Below, piece after piece: positions 12,377-23,520 of a stretch of 64,000 nucleotides of DNA. Every line of letters starts with the position of its first letter. The first letter of the stretch is position 1. The DNA is taken from contig JADFUC010001289.1 in the NCBI GenBank assembly GCA_019722365.1, forward strand, positions 1 through 64,000, in the 5' to 3' direction. The notes beneath the pieces are model-generated. The model was not told the DNA's origin. It was given only the letters and a program-made list of their open reading frames with translations, and ran no database searches. A program made the position numbers and the translations under genes. Origin of the DNA: Lithospermum erythrorhizon (taxonomy: Eukaryota; Streptophyta; Magnoliopsida; Boraginales; Boraginaceae).

Positions 12377-13630
12377 TGTAGAGTAGAAAGATTTTATTAT
12401 TTATAGGTATCTTTCAATATAATGAAACTCTTTGGGAGAAAATCCTTACAGGCACAAAGAAATATTTATCAACGATTGAAGTCCCCATTATCGGTTTAAT
12501 TAATATAGTGGTTGTTGACTTCTTGAATCTTTGGATTGATGATGTGGACTTGGATTTGGATTTTGATATGCTCCTGGACCTATATGTGATCTTGGTCTTG
12601 GTCCCGTGAAGCTTAGTGTCGTGGTCTTGGACTTGGTCTTGACTTGGATGTGGTCGAGCTAGATTCTATAGCGACTTTGATCCATGCAGTTATAGATTTG
12701 ATCTTGTGGTCTTGGACGCCGACTTGGTTGGATGTGTCTAGCTTGGTATAGAGCTTGATCCAGCAGGAGTTGAACTAGTTCAGGTCTTGTGTCGAGGTGC
12801 CATAGAAGCTTACTCGTGTTTTCTGCCCAGCATGTCAAGATTTTCAGGGCAGAAGCTTAATGTCGTACTGATTTGAATTTGAGATATAGGTTGGTCAGTT
12901 CATTAAATTTTGGATCATTGTTCACAGCAATTCTTTGCATTTACATCAATTCAACCTCTGTTCAAAGCGTCTATTTTGGCTTTGAGGTTGAACATTTAAC
13001 AATGTTTAAGTGACGGGTTGGTGGTGGTTTTCCACATGAAAAAACCTTAAACTGAGTATTTCTTGGAGGAGAGAAATTCCTACAGAGCTTTTTATGCTAA
13101 ATTCTTTCACGAGTTGTTTTTGTTGTATTTTTTGGCTGATTTACTTATGGTTTTTGAAAATCATGGGCGGTATTTATAATCTTTCAAGCTTTCTCCTGAT
13201 TGGTCGGTCCATTGTCGGATGTATTCACGATACGGCTTGTTGATCAATAGAATTGTTGAAGCGAAGATGCGGGTGGCATCGGTTTTTGGGATTTCCTTTT
13301 CCACAGTCTCTTTTGAGGAATTTCTAGGGTTTTTCTAGATAAAAAATATTTACACATTGACCCCGACATTTTCTTGATATTTCAATTTCAACTCCGTATC
13401 TTTCGAAAACCCTATTTTAGCTTTAAAAAATTAGGTTTAACAGAACTCTAACTTTCACTTAAATTAATTTCAGGGATTTAATTCCCAAGAAGCCTAATTA
13501 TTTCCACGTGTTCGATTTTTGCCGGAATTTCAAGGGCTTAATCATTCAATTGGCCTTTATTTAATTATTTTAATTAATTCAAATAAATTGAATTCAATTA
13601 TAAATCATTAATAATATTCAACTGTCTACA
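12377..13630 (-). mobile_element. LTR-like dispersed repeat, copy A
   Basis: This is homologous in the same orientation to 42697-44308. Shared anchors are GATTTTATTATTTATAG near the left end, ACAAAGAAATATTTATCAA, GTGTCTAGCTTGG followed by AGCTTGATCC and AGTTCAGGT, and AAATTCT(T/C)TC followed by TTTTTGTTGTATT. Both copies end TG..CA and carry a minus-strand TATA-like box at the same relative place (ATTATAAATACC near 13170 here). That fits a solo LTR of minus orientation with a long R-U5. No internal coding domain or clear target duplication was found. Confidence 0.5.
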
Positions 13631-14248
13631 GCTTTCTTCATATATGATGAGTTCGACATGTATATGTTGTACGGAGTATTTGATTTTGGGATGATGGTGT
13701 TTGACTGGCAATTTGGGAGACTAATGGTGTTGGCAAGAGTTTTGTTGGAGTTGTGGTAGTGGAAATGGTATGGTTTGGGTTTATGAACAAATTGTTGGAA
13801 CTTCTCAATGTAACAAAACGTGGGGCTTTATAACTTGTAATTGACTTTTTCTCATATTATATATGGGGTAGATATTATTGTAATTTGTAATTACAAGTCT
13901 CAAACTCTTAAAATTTGTTGCAAGACCTTGAATTTTTTTCATACTATTGCATTTATTCCAAACCCTTAATTTTGTCACCAACTTACCATAGCAAATCCAT
14001 ACTCTAAAGTTATTGATGGCTAAATTTAAATATTAAATAATTAACGACACAAGGAGAGAAATTGTTTTAAGAAAAAAAAAATCAAGTTTGAATTATTTTA
14101 TAAAATAGTCTTCCCGGTTTTAAGAGGTGAGGGGCGTTGAACTTGTGATGAGGGCCCGTTCGGAGTTCGCTTAACTACTTGGTGGGCCATTAGCCGGTTC
14201 GTTAGACCGTCTAGTAATTCAGGACCCCTTCAGACAATTAGGACCATA
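13631..14248. other. intergenic, no gene
   Basis: AT-rich sequence without a supported gene. It contains one copy of the nonamer TACGGAGTA at 13670-13678. Confidence 0.5.
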
Positions 14249-14256
14249 GGAGGATC

Positions 14257-15541
14257 TAGGGATGTTTTCGGTTCGGTCGGGTTTTTTCAAATTTCTTGTG
14301 TGAAACCGATTCATCGGTGTTTTAAATACACAAACCATTTAGGTTCGAAATTAATTTGGTTTGAATCGGTTCGGTTGATGTCGGTTTTCATGCTTAGTCG
14401 GTTCGGTCGGTTTTTGGTTTTATAACAATAATATAATATAAAAAGTTCTTGATTTCAAATTAAAATAAAATACACATAAATTTCAACCACATACATCAAA
14501 TGCATGATATAATTGTTAGAACTAAGAGATATTACATCTCATAAAATGCCCGTTGAACAATTTTGATTGATCAACCGATTTAAACATTCAAGATTATAAG
14601 TTCAATATATATTAATTGTTAGACAATTAATATTTAGGATTTACCGGCATCAACATTAGGGGTTACGATGAAGCACTAAGGTCCCTTTCGTAATACATAT
14701 ATTAAAACATTAGTCGGTTAATATTGCTTAATATATTGCTCTTGTCGATCCGTCCTAAGAGGTCACACACAAACAGTAAACCTAAGTAATAATATTGTAT
14801 TATAACTTCCCGAATTTTAAAGTGAAATATGAAGGAAACATTTGGGATTTCTTTTCCTCTTTTGTTTCGGTTTCACTTTAAATCGTCTGAGAAATAAAAA
14901 GCATACGAGGAGTTCGTTGGTATGGACTATTCTTGGAGATACTCTATTTTGGGTATTGTGAGCTAATCCTTTCAGCTGGCATTAAAATATTCCAGAAGAA
15001 AGGTACACTCTTGTAATTCGTTATTTATTGTATTTGTAATCCGTAGTATCTGGGATTAGCATCCGATTAGTTTACAACTTTTAGATGCATATAAGAACCC
15101 AACAATAACCGTAGATAGTCGTCCGAGCAGATTGCTTACTAGCTGATTACTAATGGATTGTTTCAAATACATCACAATAATAGATATAGTTCCCCAAAAA
15201 TATTACTTACACTTGCATAATAACATTGATTACTAACGGATACTTCCAAACATTCACCAAATACATGATTTAAAACTAAAATAGAGTACTCATGATTTCA
15301 AACTAAAATAGTTATAAACTAAAAATATCACAAATATAAACATTTTAAACAAAATATATATACTGATTCGGATTACGATGGGTTTCGGTTCGGTTTTGCT
15401 AAAGCAATAGATTAATTTTTGTAGGTTTGATTTTTTTTCCTTACCATTTCAGTTCGGTCTCATTCTTTTCCAACCAAATCGGTAAAAATTCGGTTCATTC
15501 GGTCGATTTTTTTGCTTTAAACCGAACAGATAACATCCCTA
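14257..15541. mobile_element. non-autonomous hAT element
   Basis: The ends are inverted copies: TAGGGATGTTTTCGGTTCGG at 14257 and, reversed, TAGGGATGTTATCTGTTCGG at 15541. They are flanked by GGAGGATC (14249-14256) and GGAGGTCC (15542-15549), an 8-bp target duplication with two mismatches, which is the hAT hallmark. The subterminal parts are rich in CGGTT/AACCG motifs, which transposases often bind. The 1285-bp interior is AT-rich and has no transposase frame, so it would depend on an autonomous relative. It is old, judging from the mismatches. Confidence 0.75.
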
Positions 15542-15549
15542 GGAGGTCC

Positions 15550-16083
15550 ATTAGTATCTATTCGATTGCCCATTCTACGTAAGTCATTTCTCTTTTAAGT
15601 GGAAAAAAGCATGAATTAGGCCAGGTGTCTTCATAACTGAGTACTGAGTAGGGCCTTAGTTTGGCCCAATAAATTTTTTAAATGTAAAGTTTGGTTGGCA
15701 AATAATTTTATCCAAAATACCAGCTCTAACTCCGATTGGTTCGATTAATTGGGTTTCATTAATTCAAAAGCCTTTAACCTTTTTAAGGTACTAATTGTAA
15801 TTTTGATAACTCCGAAATGGATTTGCTCCCACTCTTCCTTGACTTATTAGTATTTTTACTTCAACAAATTTACATCATATTTTGTAAGTTTCATGTGCAC
15901 TTGTGTGATATGAGATATTGAAATGATAATACAAATTCAAAAAATATTGGACCACAACGTTCAGTGTTTATGTATACTTTTCAATCTATTGTTAAGTGTG
16001 TTAAAATGTTGTATATTATTAAAAACGTTTTACACATATATAAATTTTAAGAAATAAAAAATTTATTAATAAATCAATCAAAA
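15550..16083. other. intergenic, no gene
   Basis: AT-rich sequence. I see no gene, terminal repeats or target duplication in it. Confidence 0.5.
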
Positions 16084-16725
16084 TGTTGGAGGGAACCACA
16101 ACGAAATGAATAAATCAATAATACAATCTCTCTCAAATATCAAGTGCAACTTAGAGAAAATCAACAAAACGAACCAATCAACACGAGACTATTTTAGTGC
16201 GGAAAAACCTCCATTAATTAGAAGTAAAAAATCAGGATCGTAGGCCACTTAATATTTTCACTTAAAACAATTATAGGTATAATCAAAGTTTTTTCTAACA
16301 CTAGTTAGAGGCATATATCAACATCATCAAGAATTACAATCAATCTTGAAATACAACCAGAATCAAAAGAGAAAATTCAATCAAAACAAGCCAACATTCG
16401 CACCTCAATAATTCACTCAGTAGACGGACCTAGAATGCTCCAAAATATCCTGACCTCCATCATTCATAACGTACCCCTAAATGAGTCATGTTATCGGGTA
16501 AACATTTCGGTGATCTATCCAACGGTTGGCGCCTACGCAAACTCGATTAAGGACCTGATTGAGCGAGAATGGCTACTGAATAAGGTCACTTTTCTTGTTC
16601 TCTTCCTTGTTTTTCGTTTCCTCTAATAAACCCATTTCCTTTTGTTGAACTAAAATAGAGGCATATAGAAGTGAGCTACTACCCAACTACATTTAGGCCA
16701 CTCCAAATAGGAGGATAGCCCAACA
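16084..16725 (-). mobile_element. copia-type LTR with adjacent polypurine tract
   Basis: On the minus strand this starts TGTTGGGCTATCC at 16725 and ends CCCTCCAACA at 16084. Immediately upstream on that strand (16740-16726) is GGGTGGGGAGTT, a good polypurine tract, so this is the 3' LTR of a minus-strand copia element whose body lay to the right. The body is mostly lost, and hAT-like and other sequence follows. The LTR's first 85 bp recur at 17645-17730. No 5-bp target duplication was found. Confidence 0.55.
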
Positions 16726-16919
16726 AACTCCCCACCCGAAGCTGGAGAGTAATCTGACCAAGTAATCAGACGACAAACTCAAACTTCCCCTCAACAAAAC
16801 CTCGCTGAAGAGACCCCAACCACATCATAGCAACATTATCAAGCTCCATCAACTTGGAATCTAATGCATCCCTAATTTACCTCTATGAGTCATAAATATC
16901 AGGTCAAAGTTTTGCATGA

Positions 16920-17310
16920 TCCCACTTCGACTCGCCATAAACAAGCACTCGCGGAACCTGGCCTGAGTTGAAACGGTTCGGGGAGTAATGTCGCTACCAA
17001 AGGCTTACTATTTTTGATAATGAACCTGGCCTGAACCCTGCTTTTTTCGGATTTTAAAGCTTAGTCGAACCCATTTACGTTTTTTTTTAAATGATCGGTT
17101 TTTCGGTTTCAATTCAAACCAAAATTAACCAAGGCAATATTAGACATTCTTCTATTATCTTTACTAATTTAAAGGGGAATTAAGGGTTTGATTTTTTGAC
17201 CTAAAAACAAACCGAAAAACCCGAGAAATCAAACCAACCTCCGGCTTTTCATCAGGTCGGATCAGTTACGGTTTTTTTTAAAACCGAACCCTTCGGACCG
17301 GCCTATTTTT
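16920..17310. mobile_element. degenerate hAT-like relic
   Basis: Contains many inverted CGGTTTTTCGGTTTC / AAACCGAAAAACC motifs and paired AACCTGGCCTGA copies (16958 and 17026). The base pattern resembles the ends of the hAT element at 14257-15541. No exact ends or target duplication could be placed. Confidence 0.35.
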
Positions 17311-17644
17311 TTCAAGAAAAAACGGATAAACGATCTCGATTGCTCCCCTGTTCTCTCATTTTTGGTTTTCTGAATTTACTATTGTTTTAAGTGTATAATC
17401 TAGAACCTATGCTAATATCTTCATTTACCTCGCTTAGGTTCTAAAATGTTTTACCTGTAGAAATTACTTATTCAGTTAGATTACATTCAATCGAAAATTA
17501 CAAAATGTGACGATAACGTATTCACCTCACAAGTAATATTATCCAAACAAATACTTATCATATTCACCTTGATTCATCCCAAAAGATGATCCTTTTGTTA
17601 ATTTACCTCAATCCAAATGTACTATTAATGAAATTACATTTCTC

Positions 17645-17730
17645 TTTGTTGAACTAAAACAAAGGCATATACCACTGGGTTACTACACACATACATTTGG
17701 GACATTCCAAATAAGAGGTATAGCCCAACA
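17645..17730 (-). repeat. second copy of copia LTR 5' end
   Basis: An 86-bp sequence repeats 16641-16725 in direct orientation: both begin TTTGTTGAACTAAAA and end TAGCCCAACA. It is about 1 kb from the first copy. It may be a truncated companion LTR or a tandem duplication. Confidence 0.65.
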
Positions 17731-18204
17731 GAATAACCACTTGCAAATAGATTGGTGATTTCTCATGTGTTAAAGAGGATGAAACTATTTGTGTCCGCCA
17801 ATCCAATGTTAAATTGGATTAACCGAATAATGAAGCTACGAGAACCAGTTCGTTTTTGTGCTCAAACGCTCATTTCTGATTAACTACGGAGTATAGTTTT
17901 ATTCAGATTCGACCAAACAACGCGACCAGCCTTTTGACATAGAAAAAACATGGTTAAAAATAGATAAATTAAACAATCAGTAGTGTGGATTGAGTGGGTT
18001 GCTTTGAAAATATGAACAAAGTGCATAGTAAAACGGCATTGTTTAATAGAGTTAGTTATTATCCACTTATCGTTGGTCGAAACCTAGTCTACTATCAAAT
18101 CATGTTGTCGTCCACACAAGTCTCCACATGCATGATTGAGTGTTCCTTTGGCATCTTTCAACCCATGTTTTTCAATGAATTCCAAAAAAAATAATTGTAA
18201 TGTC

Positions 18205-18235
<31 letters not shown>

Positions 18236-18920
18236 ACCGACAAGCATAAGCTAATAATATTATTCGCATAAAATTATCTATGTCAATGTCATAAATAAAA
18301 AAATAATAATTTTTATTATTATTAGTAACGGCGCGATTGATTTACACGCAATCAATTTCTTAAATATTCGATATATTTTTTATTTTATTCAACTCATTCT
18401 AAAAACTCTGTAAAAACTTACACTCCTTCAAAAAATTTCTATCAATATTTTTCGAATGTATACTTTAATCACTTAATAACTCTTAAATATAATATAAAAA
18501 TTACAATAAAATATCACATAGAGATACTATACCAACTGAGAACAGATTCACAGTAGATACAAACATTACTAAAGCACTACGCATTCTCGCATTAAATAAT
18601 ACGATTTAATCGATCATCAATATAAGATTTGCTCTATTTGTTTTATGTCTAAATTATATGATTGAAAAACATAATTTAAACTTTCAGGATCCCAATATAT
18701 AAATTTCATATCCATGTAGAATTAAATTATAATAATAATAATAATAATAATTCTACACAAAATATATATTATTTAACTAATACATATTATAATAATAATA
18801 ACAATAGTTCTCACATTAATTAATATAATAATAATTCTACAATAAAGAATATGATTGTTTAATCATCTATTATAATAATAATAACAATAGTTCTACATAA
18901 AAATATTATTATTTCACTAA
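17731..18920. repeat. simple-repeat-rich intergenic sequence
   Basis: No gene is seen. It holds a (TA)n run near 18211-18235, (AAT)n near 18730-18750, and the motif ATAATAATAACAATAGTTCT twice (about 18790 and 18875). One TACGGAGTA nonamer lies at 17885-17893. Confidence 0.6.
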
Positions 18921-19402
18921 TACTCCTTCCGTCCAAATTTACTGATTACGTGAAGAAAATTTTCTTCTTTTAATCGATCATATAGAATCTGAACTTTATC
19001 TCGATTTTTTACATTTATCCCTTAATAAATTTTACTTATTTTCATGATTAATTAAAAGTATTTTTGATAAAGTATCTTTTGGAGGTATATTAGTAATATT
19101 AATCAAGACTTAATAAATTACTTCTACCTCCAATGAACAAGAAATTTAATTTTGGTAGAATATTAATTATTGAAGATTGAAAATGACATACGACGAGAAA
19201 TTAAACTATATCATTTAATGAAGTAATAAATTAATAATATATAATATAATGGCTTAAGTGGAGTAGTTAATTTTATTAACTCATGAGTTATTAATTAAGA
19301 TGTGAAATTATTAATTAAAAATATAATATTTTTGTCTAATTTTTAGAGTTTTAGAAAGAAGGGTAATTTAGTAATTAATAATGTAAAAATGGACGAAACA
19401 TA
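18921..19402. mobile_element. Stowaway-like element
   Basis: It opens TACTCCTTCCGTCCAAATTT, the classical Stowaway terminus with its TA target. It closes with a weaker inverted match (TAAAAATGGACGAAACATA, reverse TATGTTTCGTCCATTTTTA). The interior is AT-rich and non-coding. At 482 bp it is on the long side for a MITE. Confidence 0.5.
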
Positions 19403-19718
19403 ATCTTTATTCAAACTTTTATATATGTTATTATTATTATTATTATTGATGATTATTGATTCTTTTAAAAGAGAGATTGGGAGAAAGAAATCCGTAGTAA
19501 TAAATAAGAGATGGATGAGAGTTTTTCAACCAAATATATTTTAAAACAAAAGGATGTATCTATTCAAGAATTTGTAACACAATAACTTCTTTTGGACACT
19601 CAATTACAGTTACATTATAATATTATCATTATATTTTACTGTGGATTATGTTCAAAAGAAGATATTTAACCACAATACTTATTTTTGATACTATAGGTAC
19701 CTCTACTAATTTTGAATT

Positions 19719-20498
19719 TGAAAACGTAAACTATTCCCGTAATGACCAGTTATGAGACCAACTATCAATAGTCGTAGAAACAATAGTACAAGAAAAATAC
19801 TAAAAGCAGTAGTTGATGTCGATGTATTGCGCAGGTGCGAGTGCCCGAGCTCACTATGTGATGAAGAAATTAGTAAGAACTTGAATCACCACATTCTCGC
19901 TACCTCTCCCATTTGGGCAGGCTGGTTATTCTCAGCATGACACCCTCCCAGTATTGGAAGCTTACAATCGTTTCTCAAGTTGGATACTTGATAGTTGTTT
20001 ATAACGAAGTGTTATTAATGGCCAAATGCATTAGTTAGAAGTTTAGAGAGTTCTCCTAACAAAACTAGCACACACTAAACACACGTTGCTTAATCACAAA
20101 ATGCTCACGAAGATCAATAAACACTACGAAGATGGTAATAAATATGTAGTGATCAAATTCTTGGAGTTGAGATCTTTTTATATAGTGTAGGCATGTATTT
20201 GACTCGGTCTTTAAATGATAAAGGACTCTCGAATAGGCTCCATCAGCTTCTTTATGATCTTTCATCCACCACAAATTTATCATATTGAAACTCCTGATTG
20301 TTGAATGATAGAAGCTGAATCCTTCTTCCGGTGAAACACAAACACAAAACCTTGTTGTTTTTATGACTTGGAGAACAAGGTTAATATAATAAGTTAAATA
20401 TTGTTATAACAACTGAATTTTCTTGGAAAACTTCATCAGGCAGTTGCCGTGAGGCTCTCCATTTGGATAAGTTTTCTTGATAAATTCCCAATGCAACA
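19719..20498 (-). repeat. 3' LTR of the Sirevirus-like element
   Basis: Homology to 27888-28710 is clear from 19719 to about 20380 (AATGACCAG, AGTTTAGAGAGTTCTCC, TATATAGTGTAGG, GTGAAACACAAACAC). On the minus strand it ends ..TTTTCA at 19719. The right edge (TGTTGCATTGGG at 20498, preceded by purine-rich GAGGAGGTTC) is tentative. Confidence 0.65.
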
Positions 20499-22340
20499 GA
20501 ACCTCCTCAAAAGAGCACAAGTGTTAAAACATACATGAAACAAAAATAACACACAAATAATAGTCAAACCATTTTTAGTTTAGTTTAAACAAAGTATAAC
20601 AGCAATAAAATCCAAACAGCAAACACACAAAATAGTAGAAATACCCTATGCCAGCAGACTAAAGATAATTACACATGAGACATAAAGCGTCTGGCCCAGA
20701 ACTATAAGCATCAGAATGTCATGATCATTGCAGTTGGGTGGGATTGTGACACAGTGTGATGTACGGATGTCTGACAATGGTGGAGACAGGTAGTCTTAAA
20801 CTGGTACGGCTTGCGGTTCAACTGCGCCTTAAGTAGGATGCAGAGCTACAACTCTGCGCTCCTCTTATATTCCTTGATCCATGAAAAGCGGTTACCCTTC
20901 CATGCGAGCTTCAGTTACCGATTATTAAATATCATTACTAGTGTTGATTTTTTTTAGAAATGGTTAGGGGTTTAGCATCGCTCTCGAGTCCATCTTTTGT
21001 TTTGACACGGATGCGATGAATGAGAATGCATATCAGTAGGAATCCAATTGGCCAACTTGGCCCAGTCCTTGAGTGATCCTGATTTGATCAAATATTACTC
21101 TTAAAAATCGCTCTTCTTTCGGACCCGTCACAAAATCATCACCTTTCTGTTCATTCATATTATTTGGTAGATTTTTTAAAGTTATGATAGATGCTTTATC
21201 TGTGTAATACTCCCAGGCGCTCATAGTTGAGGCATACGGATTGACCTTGGTTGGCCATTCAGATAAAGCATTTCATCTCAACGTCTTGATGATGTCGTCG
21301 ATTTGAAGTCGAGCTAGTGATGCGCCCGTTCTCTCCCACATGTCTCTGTTGATTAGGATTGAATTTGAAATCAAATACCAACCCTCTCAGTTTGACTTTG
21401 TGGAACATGGGACTAGATGGATCTCCAATGTCTTCGAGAGATATATTCTGAATCCCTCCTGAGACTTCGACTGATGAGAACCCGATATCTCCATTGTTTT
21501 GACGTCCCGGCTCATAGGGGAATCATCGATCCGCGGAATCAATTGCATCCTCGACTACATTTCTTCGTAATAAAAAGACCCCTTGTTTCTTAATCTCCTT
21601 TTAGCCTTACCCCATTTCGAAACTAACCCATCATTTTTATCCCGGCCAAATTTCGACTCTTAGGCTCCATTAGAGTATGATTCTCATGGACTTATAGTTG
21701 GTTAAATAAAAATGTCTTAACACTTGGTTGGACTCCCTCCTTGACATTTGTAAAGTCAACATCCTTCTTATCTCCTACCATTCTTACCCTCTAAAAGATG
21801 CTAGAATACACATTTACCCCTCATATACTTTGACGAGTTGAGTCTGTTGCTTTCTACATTTAGCAAAATCGGTACTAGGTTAGGGTTCTTACGGTGTCTC
21901 GATCGGATGGACATGCATGTTGATTCTTACTTGTTCCTCTTGAAGTTGACTTGGAAACCATTTTCGAGGATTGGTTGCTTGATTTACGCTTTCGCTACAT
22001 GGGAGCAGATCTCCGCTTGTTGACGTTAGAGGATGAATCACTTGTAGTGGAATGGGTTGACCATCCTCGGTCATTCCACCAATTTGGGTTCTCGAGTTCG
22101 ACTCCCATTAACGGTGCTAATTCTTCCTTATTTTCACCATGATTGAGTGGTTGGTGAAGATTGTGAATGGATGATTTGAGTGTTATCTTGTGGTGATTTG
22201 AAGGTGAATTTGGAGGTTTTGAGTGCCTTTTTAGACATGAAAGGTTTAGTGGTGTGGGGATGAATTTGCATGTTTAGTGTATAATCCTTGTAGTGAGAGC
22301 AACCACTTTCGCCGCGATCTCACTTCAAAATTTCGTCGTT
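20499..22340 (-). other. 3' internal region, possible env-like remnant
   Basis: This long region lies between the end of RNase H and the 3' LTR. Minus-strand pieces such as SSPMFHKVKLRGLVFDFKFN (about 21400-21340) and a 63-codon open stretch at 21224-21033 (MSAWEYYTDKASIITLKNLP) look coding-like but are broken. Sireviruses often carry an extra env-like or plant-transposon-protein ORF here, which is why I suggest that origin. It is only an inference; the frames at 21838-22142 on the plus strand are probably chance. Confidence 0.35.
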
Positions 22341-22684
22341 AGTGCCTTAATGTCATGAATTTCCAAATTATGGCAGATTCGGCCTTGATCATCGGTTAAC
22401 ACTTGTCTCTTTTGAAGGTGTTGTCAGAATTGATTCGCATCCGACCTTAGTAAGAATATGCGCATGCTTATCGGTACTGCGTATTTCCGAGCCAACGACT
22501 TTATTCTTAAATTCTGAAGATAGTGATAAATGTCGATGTTCTTAGTTCTCTATATTTACATGGTTTTTGATATACTAATTGCCTTGATATTGTCAAGTGG
22601 CTTACCCGTACTCCTCCGGCGTTTGTTTCGTCCAATAGCTTAGTGTAACTACTTCGATATGATATATTCGGCGGCTGTAGAGAG
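22341..22684 (-). pseudogene. copia RNase H C-terminal part
   Basis: Minus-strand reading from 22684 leftward gives the second half of a copia RNase H in shifting frames. It carries AEYI-type sequence directly at the junction, then a segment ending TSTFITIFRI near 22510. Further left (about 22450-22400) come short pieces matching the usual pol end around ADIFTK. It is separated from the first half (right of 23521) by the 836-bp solo LTR. The two parts belong to the same domain, which proves the insertion. Confidence 0.65.
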
Positions 22685-23520
22685 TGTTGGAAAATAGCAA
22701 CTTGATTAGCTTTAATCAAATATATTCATACATGATCTATTAGATGATTATACTATGAACTAAATTTAACAATGTAAAACTTGTAAATGCCGGTGGCTTT
22801 GTCCTTGACACTTCCTGGCTTCAGGTGAAATCCAATTGGCGTAGATAATACTCTAGCGGTCTTGCGGAGAGATTGAATCCAGCTTGGAGTTTCTAAAGTG
22901 TGGGGCATTGGATATTAAAATCAGGAAGACAGTTCTTCGCCCGGAAGAATGGAGCCATCTGGTTTATCTGTGAAAACCTAATAGGCCTTTGCTTATATAG
23001 TGGTTTTCTCAGTAGCCTAAGAGGCTTGAATAGTTTAATGAGCCAACTTGTTTATTTAATTAAGCGTTAGAAGTAAATTAAGCGTGAAAGTTATTATTAG
23101 TAACAAGTTACTAACGAGCTCCATAAACATTGATTAATTAATTGACTAATTAATTGGTTATCAATTTATATTTACATTATCAATGTAAAATTCCGATTGA
23201 AATATTAGATTGATTACAATCGACTACCGATTTAGCAAGCATTAAATGGTATGAAATAAATTGCTTGTCCCATTTGTATGTGTGACCTTAGGCTCGGATA
23301 ATAGAGGTCGTATAATAATATAATTGACCATTTATTATTATACTTGATTATCAAGAATCTATGATACAGATTCATTATTGTGAGAACCCGACTAGTAATT
23401 ACAATTACTTTGATTAAATGTGCCCTTATGTAATCACATTCACTAAACTAGTAAATGAATTATTATAATAGTTGTCGCAATGGGCATAATAAATGAAACC
23501 AATAACTATTGATTCCAACA
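22685..23520 (-). mobile_element. solo LTR nested in the RNase H region
   Basis: The ends form a perfect 8-bp inverted pair, TGTTGGAA (22685) and TTCCAACA (23520). The flanks GAGAG (22680-22684) and AAGAG (23521-23525) match at 4 of 5 bases, a target duplication with one change. A minus-strand TATA box (ACTATATAAGC) lies near 23001-22991. It shares long blocks with the LTR at 3060-4127, so both are from one copia family. There is no internal region, so an earlier full element was reduced to a solo LTR by recombination between its LTRs. Confidence 0.85.
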
